A DNA stretch of 64,000 nt from the NCBI RefSeq assembly GCF_902859855.1, contig NZ_CADIKH010000001.1, positions 124,001 through 188,000 on the forward strand. The letters run 5' to 3'. This document shows positions 27,513-36,504 of the stretch, one piece after another. Below the pieces are notes generated by a model. That model made no database searches. It was not told the origin of the DNA and saw nothing but the letters and a program-made list of their open reading frames with translations. The translations under genes were made by a program, and so were the position numbers. Numbering within the stretch: position 1 is the stretch's first letter; every line of letters starts with the position of its first letter. The stretch comes from Paraburkholderia humisilvae (lineage in GTDB: Bacteria > Pseudomonadota > Gammaproteobacteria > Burkholderiales > Burkholderiaceae).

Positions 27513-27836
27513 TTACCAGCTCTGGCAAAACTTGCTCGCCAATACGGCCAGCGCAAACAAATACGCGACGAGTCCAATGAGGAAGATATAGAGATTTTTG
27601 GCTGATATTGTGATGGGGCCTGTTCTCGATATTTTCTTGAAGACTGAGAAATACAAAAATAATGTTGTCAGGAATGACGCGGCCACCAAAAACGGGTAAG
27701 TTACTGCCACAAATGTTTTTATCGAATCAGACAATTCAATATGAATAGGAAGATTGCTGCAACCGCCAAAAAAAATGCCCGCGAGCATTACAGCAGTCAA
27801 CAATAAAGACAGAACAAATTTTTTCTTTATGGACAT
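27513..27836 (-). CDS. Small AT-rich inner-membrane protein upstream of the secretion operon
   Basis: A 107-residue protein starting MSIKKKFVLSLLLTAV (ATG 27836; an upstream in-frame ATG at 27860 is possible). It has three hydrophobic segments. The first ends with GGCSN, resembling a lipobox, so it could be a lipoprotein or simply a polytopic protein. It lies 21 bp before the repeat-protein gene on the same strand and is probably the first gene of that operon. Its base composition is clearly lower in GC than the neighbours. I do not recognise a family. Confidence 0.6.
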   Translation of the reverse strand: MSIKKKFVLSLLLTAVMLAGIFFGGCSNLPIHIELSDSIKTFVAVTYPFLVAASFLTTLFLYFSVFKKISRTGPITISAKNLYIFLIGLVAYLFALAVLASKFCQSW

Positions 27837-28549
27837 CGCGATCCAGGTTTCAGCTTTCATCTGTGTTCTCGCCGAAAGTTAGATTCGTTCAATTCAAGAT
27901 TTTTCTTGGAATACGACCAAATTATCGAATCAACTAACAACTTTGATTGAACACGTTGGCTCACCATACAAATCGAGCGCTCAGCAACATCGAAACTGAA
28001 ATGCGGCAGAGCGAGTGCATCATAGTTCTAGTATTGACCACGCATAGATCGTCGACTTATTTCTCAACATGATTCGCAAGTCATATTAGGAAAATATCCG
28101 AGAGAAAATCACCAAGGGTAAACGTGAGTGTCTTAGAGAGAAGCAAAATGGATTATGTGGTTTATTCAGACAACCAGACAATTTGCTTTCAATATTCAAA
28201 TCACATACAGGTCGTTTACCAAACCAAATCGGTTTTAATATCACCTTACGCACGGGTCGTCGCAAATGTCGACAGTGACTTCTGTTCCGACACCATCCAT
28301 TTTGATGAAGGCAAACTGAAATGTAGATAATCGAAGAACGTCAGCTTTTGACCTTGTCAACCTATCTCGTTTAGTAGGATCAAAGCCGGTGCCAAGATCA
28401 TGGGCTGAGCGCCTGTTTGTGTTCCCGTTATATTAGGAAAGCAAACCTATGTCGCGGCTGCGCGTTCGTCTAAGACGCTCAAAAAATGCGAGTCGATTTT
28501 CTAGCGGAGTCACATCGGCTAATAGAGCGAAAGCATACGCTTACCAAAC
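27837..28549. other. AT-rich intergenic region upstream of the type I secretion operon
   Basis: About 700 bp of unusually AT-rich sequence for this genome. It should carry the minus-strand promoter of the secretion operon. One short plus-strand frame is listed separately. No repeat, transposase or tRNA was seen. Confidence 0.5.
28124..28330 (+). CDS. Possible small protein, 68 aa
   Basis: An open frame starting at GTG 28124 (or ATG 28148, MDYVVYSDNQTICF) in AT-rich DNA. AAGGG lies about 9 bases upstream of the GTG. It contains alternating polar and hydrophobic residues with three Cys and no signal peptide. I recognise nothing in it; it may be a remnant or a foreign orphan gene. Confidence 0.3.
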   Translation: MSVLERSKMDYVVYSDNQTICFQYSNHIQVVYQTKSVLISPYARVVANVDSDFCSDTIHFDEGKLKCR

Positions 28550-28912
28550 TTGAACAAAAATCGCGGACCTCAGTTTTCGGTAAAGGACGGCGATAACGAA
28601 GTCACCTTTATCAGGCGAGGTGATGGATCTGTTTACACCAGGGTGGATGCGCTCGCGTCTGTGCGCACGATCTGGATCAGCTGCGAACTTGGCGCGCTGG
28701 TTCTAGCCGGTTACTTTGCTGCTAACAGGCAGATCGAATTAGCTACCGGCGTCATTAAGTTGAGGTACAGCGCTGCACTCCGCGCCGTAGACCCGGTTCG
28801 ATTCGCGCAACTCCTTAGCTCCGACCTGCATTTGGCGATCGGCCTTGCAATCGAGGGTGCCGTTAGCGTTTGCATTGGTGTCGCCAAGTGGCATGCAAAA
28901 AGACAAGACTAG
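28550..28912 (+). CDS. Unknown small protein with two hydrophobic segments, 120 aa
   Basis: Starts at TTG 28550 (MNKNRGPQFSVKDG); an in-frame stop lies 27 bases upstream, which limits the start. Two hydrophobic helices (ELGALVLAGYFAA and LAIGLAIEGAVSVCIGVA) suggest a small membrane protein with a beta-rich cytoplasmic N terminus (FIRRGDGSVYTRVDALAS). Codon use is mixed. No family is recognised. Confidence 0.45.
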   Translation: MNKNRGPQFSVKDGDNEVTFIRRGDGSVYTRVDALASVRTIWISCELGALVLAGYFAANRQIELATGVIKLRYSAALRAVDPVRFAQLLSSDLHLAIGLAIEGAVSVCIGVAKWHAKRQD

Positions 28913-29160
28913 CGATATTTGCATCTACTGCCGCAAGTGCTGTCTTGACGTTAAGGCTCAGCACTGTCGGTGAGACCCGACATTTTCGAGCATCAATGCC
29001 TGTCACTCCTGCAGAGACTTGAATGACCGAAACCGGAATACGAACGGACGTCGTAACGCGAACGTCAGAAGTCCCCTTCGGGTCGCGTGCCGGCGGTCGT
29101 GATTTTGCGAAGCGCAAGCCGTACATGTAGATTGCATTGGACTGCGATCGTTAGCGCTTA

Positions 29161-29568
29161 TTATTTGACGCCTGCCCGCACGTGTCGCCGCACGCTCACC
29201 ACCATGTGAACGAGGGCAGGCATCGAATGACTCTTAACGCTACGCGACTGACGCATCGCCCGTCCATTGGTAAGCCTTAGCACGATGCTGCCCTGGACAG
29301 AAATGAGTCTTGGTGCTTCGGAACAATCCTCGCCAACGTAAACGGAGTATGGCGATGAAACGCGGACGATATCCGTAGGCTTGCCCGAGCGGCAGAAGTC
29401 GACATGCACCTTGTAGTGATGGTCCGTATCTCCAGCAGATACCTTCAGCCGTGAAGCACTTGCCATTGAAGCCGGGCGACGCCCATGAGCAGAGGATGTG
29501 GTCTCGGTGCTGACCCAAGCTGGCGGTTCGACACCAGGTGCACCGTTCCTGTTCGCCGACATCGGCAA
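29161..29568 (-). CDS. Possible unknown protein, 135 aa
   Basis: The central part (HYKVHVDFCRSGKPTDIVRV, then ISVQGSIVLRLTNGRAM) looks like beta-strand-rich coding sequence. The N-terminal 40 residues and basic tail are less convincing, and no ribosome site is clear. It may be a degraded gene. No family is recognised. Confidence 0.3.
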   Translation of the reverse strand: MPMSANRNGAPGVEPPAWVSTETTSSAHGRRPASMASASRLKVSAGDTDHHYKVHVDFCRSGKPTDIVRVSSPYSVYVGEDCSEAPRLISVQGSIVLRLTNGRAMRQSRSVKSHSMPALVHMVVSVRRHVRAGVK

Positions 29569-29678
29569 CGAACTCTTCGGCCACCCGCTAACGCAGAGCG
29601 TCGTTTCCGGAACGCATGGCGTAACGGTCGCCGTTTTCCTATGATAAACGGCAGGATCCAGGCGGACTGGCGGGAATC

Positions 29679-31537
29679 ATGAAGCGTTCAATCAGCGCAG
29701 CCGTGAACTGGTCGATCGATCGAGTTCCCGACAAGTCACTGCTTCGGCGGGCGTTACCCGTCCTGGCCCTGCTCGTGGCTGTCAATATCCTGATGAACGC
29801 GTGGCAGTCGTGGCATGACTTTCGTGCGGGCGATGAACTGGCCGCCCGGCGGCTGGATGTGCAGACTGCACTGATTGCGGACGTGTTGCGGACCAGCTTC
29901 GTGACGTCAATGCGATGACGTTCGCAATGGAGAGGCTACTCGAGGCCGGCACGCTGACGGACACCACACTTGCCAGCCTGATCGATGCGTTTGAGAATCC
30001 TTTAAGGCGCACATTAGTCGGGGTGTTCGATTTCGATCCGTCGGATGGGCATTTGCTCGCCAGTTCCCGCCCAGCAATCATCAATGAAGTGCCACCGCTT
30101 GGCGAGTTTATCGCCGAGGTTCGCGCGAACCCTTCCATCACTCTGATGCAACCCGTCCCGTGGGGACAGCGGGGCGCGCTTGTGGTCGCGAAGGGACACC
30201 GGAATCGGGCAGCACAATTCGACGCGATCATTATCATGGTCGTTACCTTCGAACGCCTTCTGCTCGAGGGCGTGGAGCTGGCACCCGATACCGCTGTGCT
30301 CCTGAGGGACAGCGGGAATCGCGTTGTCATGCGCAGTCATATGCCCCAACAGCTTTCCGTTGGTCAGGTCATGGCCGATGAGGGTGTGGCGCGTACGGGG
30401 CCGACGGCCACAACCCAATATGTACGCTCGCGGATCGACGGCGTCGACCGTCTGGTATCCACCCGCAAGATCGCAACGGGACTGACGCCCGACTACTGGA
30501 AGCTGACGGTCGGCAATGCGGTTAGCGGTTACCGGACAAGCCTCTGGCGTAGCCTTTACATCAACGTCGGCGCGGCTGCGGTCGTGGTGGTGATGCTGGT
30601 AGGTGGCATGTGGCTGATCCGCCGCGAGCGCGAACTGCATGACCGGGTCCTCGGCTTCGCGAGCACGGTGTCGACCATCGTAGAAAACGTGCCCACGCCA
30701 ATTGCCGTATTGGACCACGTCACGGAAAAAATCCTGTTGGCCAACGAAGCGCTACTCGCGGTATTCGGCGCCGTAGCCGGCGCGGGACAGTCGTTTCCCC
30801 GACTCTTTGTCGATGCCGCGAACTGGTCGGAGGCGCGCAAGATCCGTTCGGAAGACGCCATTCCCATGCTTACGCTTGATGGAACGCGGTACATGCTGGT
30901 GGAATGCGCGCGGCTTGAGTTGATAGGGAAGGCAGCGACATCCGGGCCGCTGCTGGTTATGTTGGTCGATGTCACCCATCAGCAGCAGTTGCTCAAGCAG
31001 TTGCGCGCCGAGGCGGACTTCGACGCACTCACGGGGCTCGCTAACCGACGCTACTTCGAGAGGGCAGCGCAAATAGCGGTCGAACATGCCCGGCAGCGAC
31101 ACAATCCTCTGTCGGTTCTTGCGCTCGATCTGGATTTGTTCAAACGCGTCAACGACACCTAGGGCCATGCCGCCGGCGATCGCGTTCTGCAGGTCGTCGC
31201 ACGGATATTCGAAGGCGCATTGCGGGAAACCGATCTTGCCGCACGGCTTGGTGGGGAAGAATTCGCTGCGATCCTGCTGGACACCTCATTGGAACAGGCA
31301 CGTGTGGTCGCCGAACGTATCCGCACTACTCTCCAGAATACGCCGGTCGTTCTGGAGTCCGGGCAAACGATCTCGCAGACTGTCAGTATCGGCATCGCCA
31401 TCTACAGCGAGAGCGAAGCCGGTCTGGTGCCCGCGCAAGAGCGCGCCGACGCCGCGCTATTCAGTGCGAAGGGCGCCGGCAGAAACCGTGTCCAGATCTT
31501 CGTGCCTGAAGCTCCCGCACCCCAGGAAACCGAATAG
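29679..31537 (+). pseudogene. Membrane diguanylate cyclase broken by a frameshift and an in-frame TAG
   Basis: The intact protein would be about 618 residues: a TM helix (RRALPVLALLVAVNILMN), a periplasmic sensor, a second TM helix (AAAVVVVMLVGGMWLI), a PAS-like region and a GGDEF domain with RETD (I-site) five residues before GGEEF. Two lesions are visible. Near 29897-29914 the reading frame changes: the first part ends in TGA after VTSMR, and the rest resumes in the other frame at AMTFAMERLLEAG. At 31160-31162 a TAG replaces the usual Tyr in VNDTYGHAAGD, in the substrate-binding part of the GGDEF domain; coding continues in the same frame afterwards to TGCCTGAAG...GAATAG at 31537. Codon bias is preserved on both sides, so inactivation looks recent, unless either lesion is a sequencing error. 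Confidence 0.85.
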
Positions 31538-31599
31538 GTGTGGCCGCAATGCATGGGTTGATTCGTGAGACAACTTGCTGGCGAGATTTATGGTTAGAA

Positions 31600-31860
31600 C
31601 CATCGATCTGCCACTCACAATACGCAAGCAATGACTCGGCCGCAAGCGCATCCAGCTTCCTGATGTTCGCCGCGCCACCAAGCGCCGCGCGGATCTTTTC
31701 CGTGCGCCTTTTGCTGCGATCCAGCGATGCGGTATCGGACGCCGAGAGTTCCTCGGCGATCAGGATACGCAGTCATGTACATCATCCACACAGATGCCGC
31801 TTCCTCGAACGAAAGCGGTTGTGTGTGCGTGCGGCGATTTCTGGTGCCGCAGGAACGCAT
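31600..31860 (-). pseudogene. Possible frameshifted remnant of a small gene
   Basis: Two minus-strand frames both show strong GC3 codon bias. The first reads TQPLSFEEAASVWMMYMT up to about 31772. It continues in a different frame as LRILIAEELSASDTASLD and later EKIRAALGGAANIRKLDALA, which has no start of its own. The simplest reading is one small gene with a frameshift. The second half faintly resembles a PTS EIIB N terminus (ALGGAxNI), but that is not secure. Confidence 0.3.
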
Positions 31861-32052
31861 CTCACGCAGCTACGATCGGCGTATGGGGCGCCGAGCACGC
31901 TGCTATCAATGCCGCACGGCCGATTGGACCAAGGTCCAATATCGCCTGCGCAACGCAGCGAGTAGCCTGAAGTCGAGTGCGCCGGCAGCAGGATTCAGGG
32001 AGTGGCAGTGCTCACGGACGGACTGCGGACGACTTATCTCAGGAGCGCAAGG

Positions 32053-32640
32053 ATGATGCTTGGAAAATTGCTGTTCACGGTGGCCGTCACCATGGCGGCA
32101 CAGCTGGCGTATGCTCAGCCACAAACCTCTGTGGATGTCACAAAAGCACCGGGTCAGGCGACGGTAGCGGCAACGGCCACTGTAACGGCGACGGTCGTGG
32201 CCATTGAGCGAGATACCCGGACCGTAACACTGAAGGATGGGAAAGGTAAGGTGTTCGAAGTTGAGGTCGGCGAGGAGGCACGCAATCTGGACCAACTAAA
32301 GGTTGGTGATATCGTCACAACTGAATACAAGAGAGCGATCTCGCTTAGTCTCGAGAAAACGAGCGGCCCGCGTTCCGAGACGCAGCGGCTGATAGAGGAG
32401 CGGACAGCACCTGGCGCGAAGCCTGGTGGCACCGTTGGGCATGAGGTGACGGTGATCGCAGATGTCGTCTCCGTCAATGCAAAAGCGAAATCCGTCACGT
32501 TGAAGGGGCCTAAAGGTAATACGGTGGACGTGATCGTGGAGGATCCGGAACAGATGAAAAACATCCGGAAGGGCGATCAGGTGAAGGTCGTATACACGGA
32601 GGCGATCGCCATATCCGTACAGCCTGGCGCCAACCAGTAG
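32053..32640 (+). CDS. Secreted protein with two tandem copies of a beta-barrel-like domain
   Basis: A 195-residue protein; ATG 32053 is preferred because AGGAG (32041-32045) is 7 bases away. A signal peptide ends at about residue 23 (MAAQLAYA). Two homologous ~60-residue units follow. The first is ATVTATVVAIERDTRTVTLK then GVxVGDIVTTEYKRAISLSL-like residues; the second is VTVIADVVSVNAKAKSVTLK then KGDQVKVVYTEAIAISV. Both look like small OB-type barrels with a KxGDxVxxxYxxAI ending. The predicted location is periplasmic; the function is unknown. It precedes the YSC84-type gene by about 100 bp and may be co-expressed. Confidence 0.75.
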   Translation: MMLGKLLFTVAVTMAAQLAYAQPQTSVDVTKAPGQATVAATATVTATVVAIERDTRTVTLKDGKGKVFEVEVGEEARNLDQLKVGDIVTTEYKRAISLSLEKTSGPRSETQRLIEERTAPGAKPGGTVGHEVTVIADVVSVNAKAKSVTLKGPKGNTVDVIVEDPEQMKNIRKGDQVKVVYTEAIAISVQPGANQ

Positions 32641-32741
32641 GCTAGCGGGGACTATCTCTGACGCATGAATCCCCCTCGGTACGCCGGCGACCCGCGAGAG
32701 CGGCGCTGCAGGTCAGGTCTCGAATCACGACGGAGGTCATA

Positions 32742-33326
32742 ATGCAAAGAAGACGCTTTCTACAGACCGGCGCTGCTGGGCTTGCCGCCGGTCTTGTGCT
32801 CATCGCTTCACCCGGTGCGATTAGCGTTGCTGCTGCCAACGAGTCCAATGCGTCGAAGCGCAGCGAGATCGATGCCAAGGTGCAAGCGACCTTGTCGAAG
32901 CTGTACGCGAACGTCGAGGGTTCCAGGGAACTGGTCTCCAAGGCGAACGGCGTGCTCGTGTTTCCATCGGTGATCAAAGTTGGCTTCGTCGCTGGCGGCG
33001 AGTACGGCGAGGGCGCATTGCGTGTCGGCGGGAAGTCCGTCGGTTATTACAGCACGGTATCAGGGTCATTCGGCTTGCAGGCAGGTGCTCAATCGAAAGC
33101 GGTCATCTTCCTGTTCATGACGCAGGATGCGCTCAACAGCTTTCGTCATTCCAAAGGCTGGTCGGCCGGGGGAGAAGGATCGGTCGCGTTGTTGAAGGTC
33201 GGCGCGAACGGTGCACTTGATACGACAACGGCAACCGCGCCGGTGAATGCGATCGTGCTGACCAACGCCGGCTTGATGGGAGACGTCTCGCTGTCGGGAA
33301 CCAAGGTCTCGCGGCTGAACATTTGA
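32742..33326 (+). CDS. YSC84/SYLF-family lipid-binding protein, Tat-exported
   Basis: A 194-residue protein. MQRRRFLQTGAAGLAAGLVL is a clear twin-arginine leader. The mature part matches the bacterial SYLF (YSC84) domain: KANGVLVFPSVIKVGFVAGG near 66-85, GGKSVGYYSTVSGSFGLQAG, then SKAVIFLFMTQDALNSF. Members bind phospholipids and are found in the periplasm or at the outer membrane. The start is ATG 32742, with GGAGG upstream. Confidence 0.88.
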   Translation: MQRRRFLQTGAAGLAAGLVLIASPGAISVAAANESNASKRSEIDAKVQATLSKLYANVEGSRELVSKANGVLVFPSVIKVGFVAGGEYGEGALRVGGKSVGYYSTVSGSFGLQAGAQSKAVIFLFMTQDALNSFRHSKGWSAGGEGSVALLKVGANGALDTTTATAPVNAIVLTNAGLMGDVSLSGTKVSRLNI

Positions 33327-33470
33327 GCGCAGCGGCGGTCTCGTTGATGGGGTCGCGCTTCGTTCGGGTACCTTGAGTCGCCAGGCATGGTTCGCTGAAA
33401 GCTCCTCACCCGATCGTCTCTTTCAGTGGTGTCGCCCGGGCGCTGTCGCTTTCGTGCGGTGCATGAGCCC

Positions 33471-33683
33471 CTATTCGTCGCAGCCGCCAGCCCTGAGGCA
33501 CTCGATGTATTTGTTATATGCCGCTGCCCGACAAATACCCGCACGCCGATCCGCGGAATCGCCGCATGCCTTGACATTGCCTTTATAGGACTCCACACAA
33601 TTGTTTTTTACCTGATCGCAATTCGACGCAGCAAAGCATGCGCTTGAGGGGATCCATAGGGCGACAATCAGAAGATGTCGCAT
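33471..33683 (-). CDS. Small secreted six-cysteine protein, 70 aa
   Basis: ATG 33683 opens a signal peptide (MRHLLIVALWIPSSACFA). The mature ~50 residues contain six cysteines (in NCDQVKNNC, KACGD, GICRA, YIECLRAGGC), a pattern suggesting three disulphides. The spacing does not match a family I know. It is predicted periplasmic or secreted. There is no obvious operon partner. Confidence 0.6.
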   Translation of the reverse strand: MRHLLIVALWIPSSACFAASNCDQVKNNCVESYKGNVKACGDSADRRAGICRAAAYNKYIECLRAGGCDE

Positions 33684-34669
33684 GGTGACTCCCGGTATCG
33701 ACCGCGAGATGCTGGCGGAGTGTATCGAACGATCGGTCCGGTTGATGCAGAAGTGCGAGATGTTCATCAGGTTCGAGCGATATCCGGATTGAAGTGGTGG
33801 CGAGTCCCGTGCATCCATCTATGTGTGCTGGTTCAACCCCTCCCTGATGAGAGCACCCCTCGACCTGCTAAGGGAGCATGGCATTCGACGGGTTAAACGG
33901 GGCAATACCACTCTATGACTCGACCGGCCTATCGGAAAGGTTTGATAACCGCTTCGCTACCAAACCGATGCAGTCGTGATTAAACCGTTGCAGGGTAATG
34001 TCGTTCGTGCCGACGTTACGATGCGTCTTGACTCAGGTAATTCACGTCCTGTTACCGCCATCGCGTTCAGCGTGCTCGCGAGCTGGCTTGCGTGGAATGG
34101 GACCTTGGTCCAATTGCTTCTGCCGGACGCCCAATCCTACTATGTCCCATAGCGGTGCCAGGCGTTGGCCGGATCGACGTCGACATGCTTTGGCGTGGTT
34201 TGCTTAAGCGTTAGCGGACGTTTCTTCATGGCCGTCTCACGTTCATCGTATGCGCGGGGAGCAGGCGTACGCCGCTGGGTTCGGACGTTGGACACACGCC
34301 GACCGCATTCAATTCGAAGAAAGATGCAGAGTCGCTGCCTTTAAGCGATACGGGAATCGGTAACCCGGTCTCGATCACCCGCTCGGTCACCCGCACGACA
34401 CGTAGAAGCGGTCCGCAGACCAGCCGCAAGGCAACGCTGGTGGCGACCGCAAAAGGTCAGACGCAGACCTGGGCGCCCACCGTGCGCAAGGAGTGCGGCG
34501 GGGGCGGTGACGTTTCGATTTATCGGCGTGACGGCGGGTTCGATCGCACCCGTATTCGCACAGCTTCGCGACCAGAACGGACCGGTCCTGTCCCAGTAGT
34601 GCCAAAGTCAGTTTCAAAAGCGCTCGTAAAAATGTCCTCTCGTCGTGGGATCACCTAAAAGGGGTGCGT
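33684..34669. other. About 1 kb without a convincing gene
   Basis: Both strands carry only short frames (60-76 codons) with no ribosome site or domain. A local duplication, AAACCGATGCAG and AAACCGTTGCAG, lies near 33960-33993. The last ~100 bp should hold the promoter of the antiporter/decarboxylase unit. The region may be decayed accessory DNA. Confidence 0.4.
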
Positions 34670-36361
34670 ATGTCATGGCTTACAGCAACACTACGAAGCT
34701 ATCCGGAGATCGCAGTCTTTCTTTCGCTGGGAATCGGGTATTGGGTCGGAGGAAAAAGTTATAAGGGATTCAGCCTCGGCGCGGTGACGGCCACGCTGCT
34801 CGCCGCCATCGCGATCGGGCAGCTCGGCATCACGATCTCGTCGAACGTGAAGTCTGTTTTCTTCCTGATGTTCCTGTTCGCCGTGGGCTATGGGGTCGGC
34901 CCGCAATTCGTTCGTGGCATCGCAAAGGACGGACTGCCTCAGGCGCTGTTTTCTGTCGTGCAATGCGTGCTGTGTCTCGCGGTGCCGCTGGCGGCGGCAA
35001 AGATCGCGGGCTATGACGTGGGTTCCGCGGCCGGCCTCTTCGCCGGCTCGCAGACCATCTCCGCATCGATGGGCCTCGCCACCGACGCCATGAACCGCCT
35101 GGGCCTCCCCGCCAGCGAGACGAAGACGCTGCTCGACGCGATGCCCACCGCCTACGCGGTCACCTACATCTTCGGCACGATCGGCTCGGCCATCATTCTC
35201 GCGATGATCGGGCCAAAGCTGCTCGGCATCGACCTCGTCGCAGCCTGCAAGGAATATGAAGCGACGCTCGGCGGCGCGGCGGACCTGGGTGGCGCCGGGC
35301 AAGCCTGGCATCGTTACGAGTTGCGCGCGTATCGGATCCCGGAAGGCGCCCCGATCGTCGGTCGCACGGTAGGGCAGGCCGAGTCGACGGCACTGAGCGG
35401 CACGCGGCTTTTTGTCGAGCGCATCAGGCGCGGGGGCACGGTGCAGGATGCAAAACTCGAGGACGTGGTCAAGGCAGGCGACGTGCTCGCCGTTGCGGGA
35501 CGCCGCGAGCACCTCGTCGAGCTGCTCGGACCGAAAGGCCTCGAGGTGGAAGATGCGGATCTGCTGGCGGTGCCGGTGGAAGGCGTCGACGTCTTCGTGA
35601 CGAGCAAGGACGTCAACGGAAAGACGCTGCAGGAACTCGCGGGCTTGCCGGCGGCGCGCGGCGTGTTTCTGCGCAAGATCAAGCGCGGCGCGACGGAAAC
35701 TCAGATTCCGGTTCTGCCGAGCACGAAGCTGTATCGCGGCGACACATTGACGCTCGTCGGCCGCACGCAGGACACCGCCGCCGCCGCGAAGTCGATCGGC
35801 GTGCTCGACCGGCCGAGCAACACGGCCGATATCGCGTTCGCGAGCCTCGCCATCACGCTCGGCGCGCTGGTGGGCGCCGTGGTCATCAAGGCGGCGGGCA
35901 TCCCGATCACCTTGTCGACGGCGGGCGGCGCGCTGATCGCGGGCATCGTGTTCGGCTGGTTCCGTGCGATTCATCCAACTTTCGGACGTATCCCGGAGCC
36001 GACCATCTGGTTCATGAACTCGGTCGGTCTGAACGTGTTCATCGCGGTCGTCGGGCTCACGGCGGGGCCAGGGTTCGTGAGAGGCCTCCAGCAACTGGGT
36101 GTGAGCCTGTTTCTATGGGGTATCGTCGCGACCTCCGTGCCGCTCATCGTCGGCATGTTTGTCGCAAAGTACATCTTCAGGTTTCATCCCGCGATCCTGC
36201 TCGGCATCTGTGCCGGCGCGCGCACGACCACGGCCGCGCTCGGCATGATCTGCGACGCGGCGAAGAGCCAGGTGCCGGGTCTCGGCTACACGGTCACCTA
36301 TGCAGTCGGCAACACATTGCTCACGATCTGGGGCATGGTCATGGTGATGCTCATGACCTGA
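34670..36361 (+). CDS. AspT-family (AAE) aspartate:alanine-type antiporter
   Basis: A 563-residue transporter. ATG 34670 is used, with AAAAGGGG just upstream; GTG 34664 would add two residues. The family layout is complete: an N-terminal membrane block ([20 protein letters not shown], then [20 protein letters not shown]), two central RCK_C (TrkA-C) domains at about 205-380, and a C-terminal membrane block repeating the same pattern ([17 protein letters not shown], then [20 protein letters not shown]). It exchanges an amino acid for its decarboxylation product across the inner membrane. With a glutamate decarboxylase gene 143 bp downstream, glutamate/GABA exchange is the likely job here, an inference from context. 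Confidence 0.9.
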   Translation: MSWLTATLRSYPEIAVFLSLGIGYWVGGKSYKGFSLGAVTATLLAAIAIGQLGITISSNVKSVFFLMFLFAVGYGVGPQFVRGIAKDGLPQALFSVVQCVLCLAVPLAAAKIAGYDVGSAAGLFAGSQTISASMGLATDAMNRLGLPASETKTLLDAMPTAYAVTYIFGTIGSAIILAMIGPKLLGIDLVAACKEYEATLGGAADLGGAGQAWHRYELRAYRIPEGAPIVGRTVGQAESTALSGTRLFVERIRRGGTVQDAKLEDVVKAGDVLAVAGRREHLVELLGPKGLEVEDADLLAVPVEGVDVFVTSKDVNGKTLQELAGLPAARGVFLRKIKRGATETQIPVLPSTKLYRGDTLTLVGRTQDTAAAAKSIGVLDRPSNTADIAFASLAITLGALVGAVVIKAAGIPITLSTAGGALIAGIVFGWFRAIHPTFGRIPEPTIWFMNSVGLNVFIAVVGLTAGPGFVRGLQQLGVSLFLWGIVATSVPLIVGMFVAKYIFRFHPAILLGICAGARTTTAALGMICDAAKSQVPGLGYTVTYAVGNTLLTIWGMVMVMLMT

Positions 36362-36504
36362 CCTACCCGGTCCGCATGTCCGGCTTCCCTTTACGCGATT
36401 CAATATGTCGAGCGGTATAACGCCGAATCCGGCAAGAAGCTCGACAAGACCAGGGCGCTCTAGCCAGCTTCCCTCGTCCCACCCGCATGCTCAGGAGAAA
36501 GGCA

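Noticed and set aside
31160..31162. TAG read as pyrrolysine or programmed readthrough
   Set aside because: The same gene also has a frameshift and the host group lacks pyrrolysine use, so gene decay or sequencing error is simpler.
34691..36094. Minus-strand 467-codon open frame
   Set aside because: Antisense to the AspT-family antiporter; composition typical of a shadow frame.
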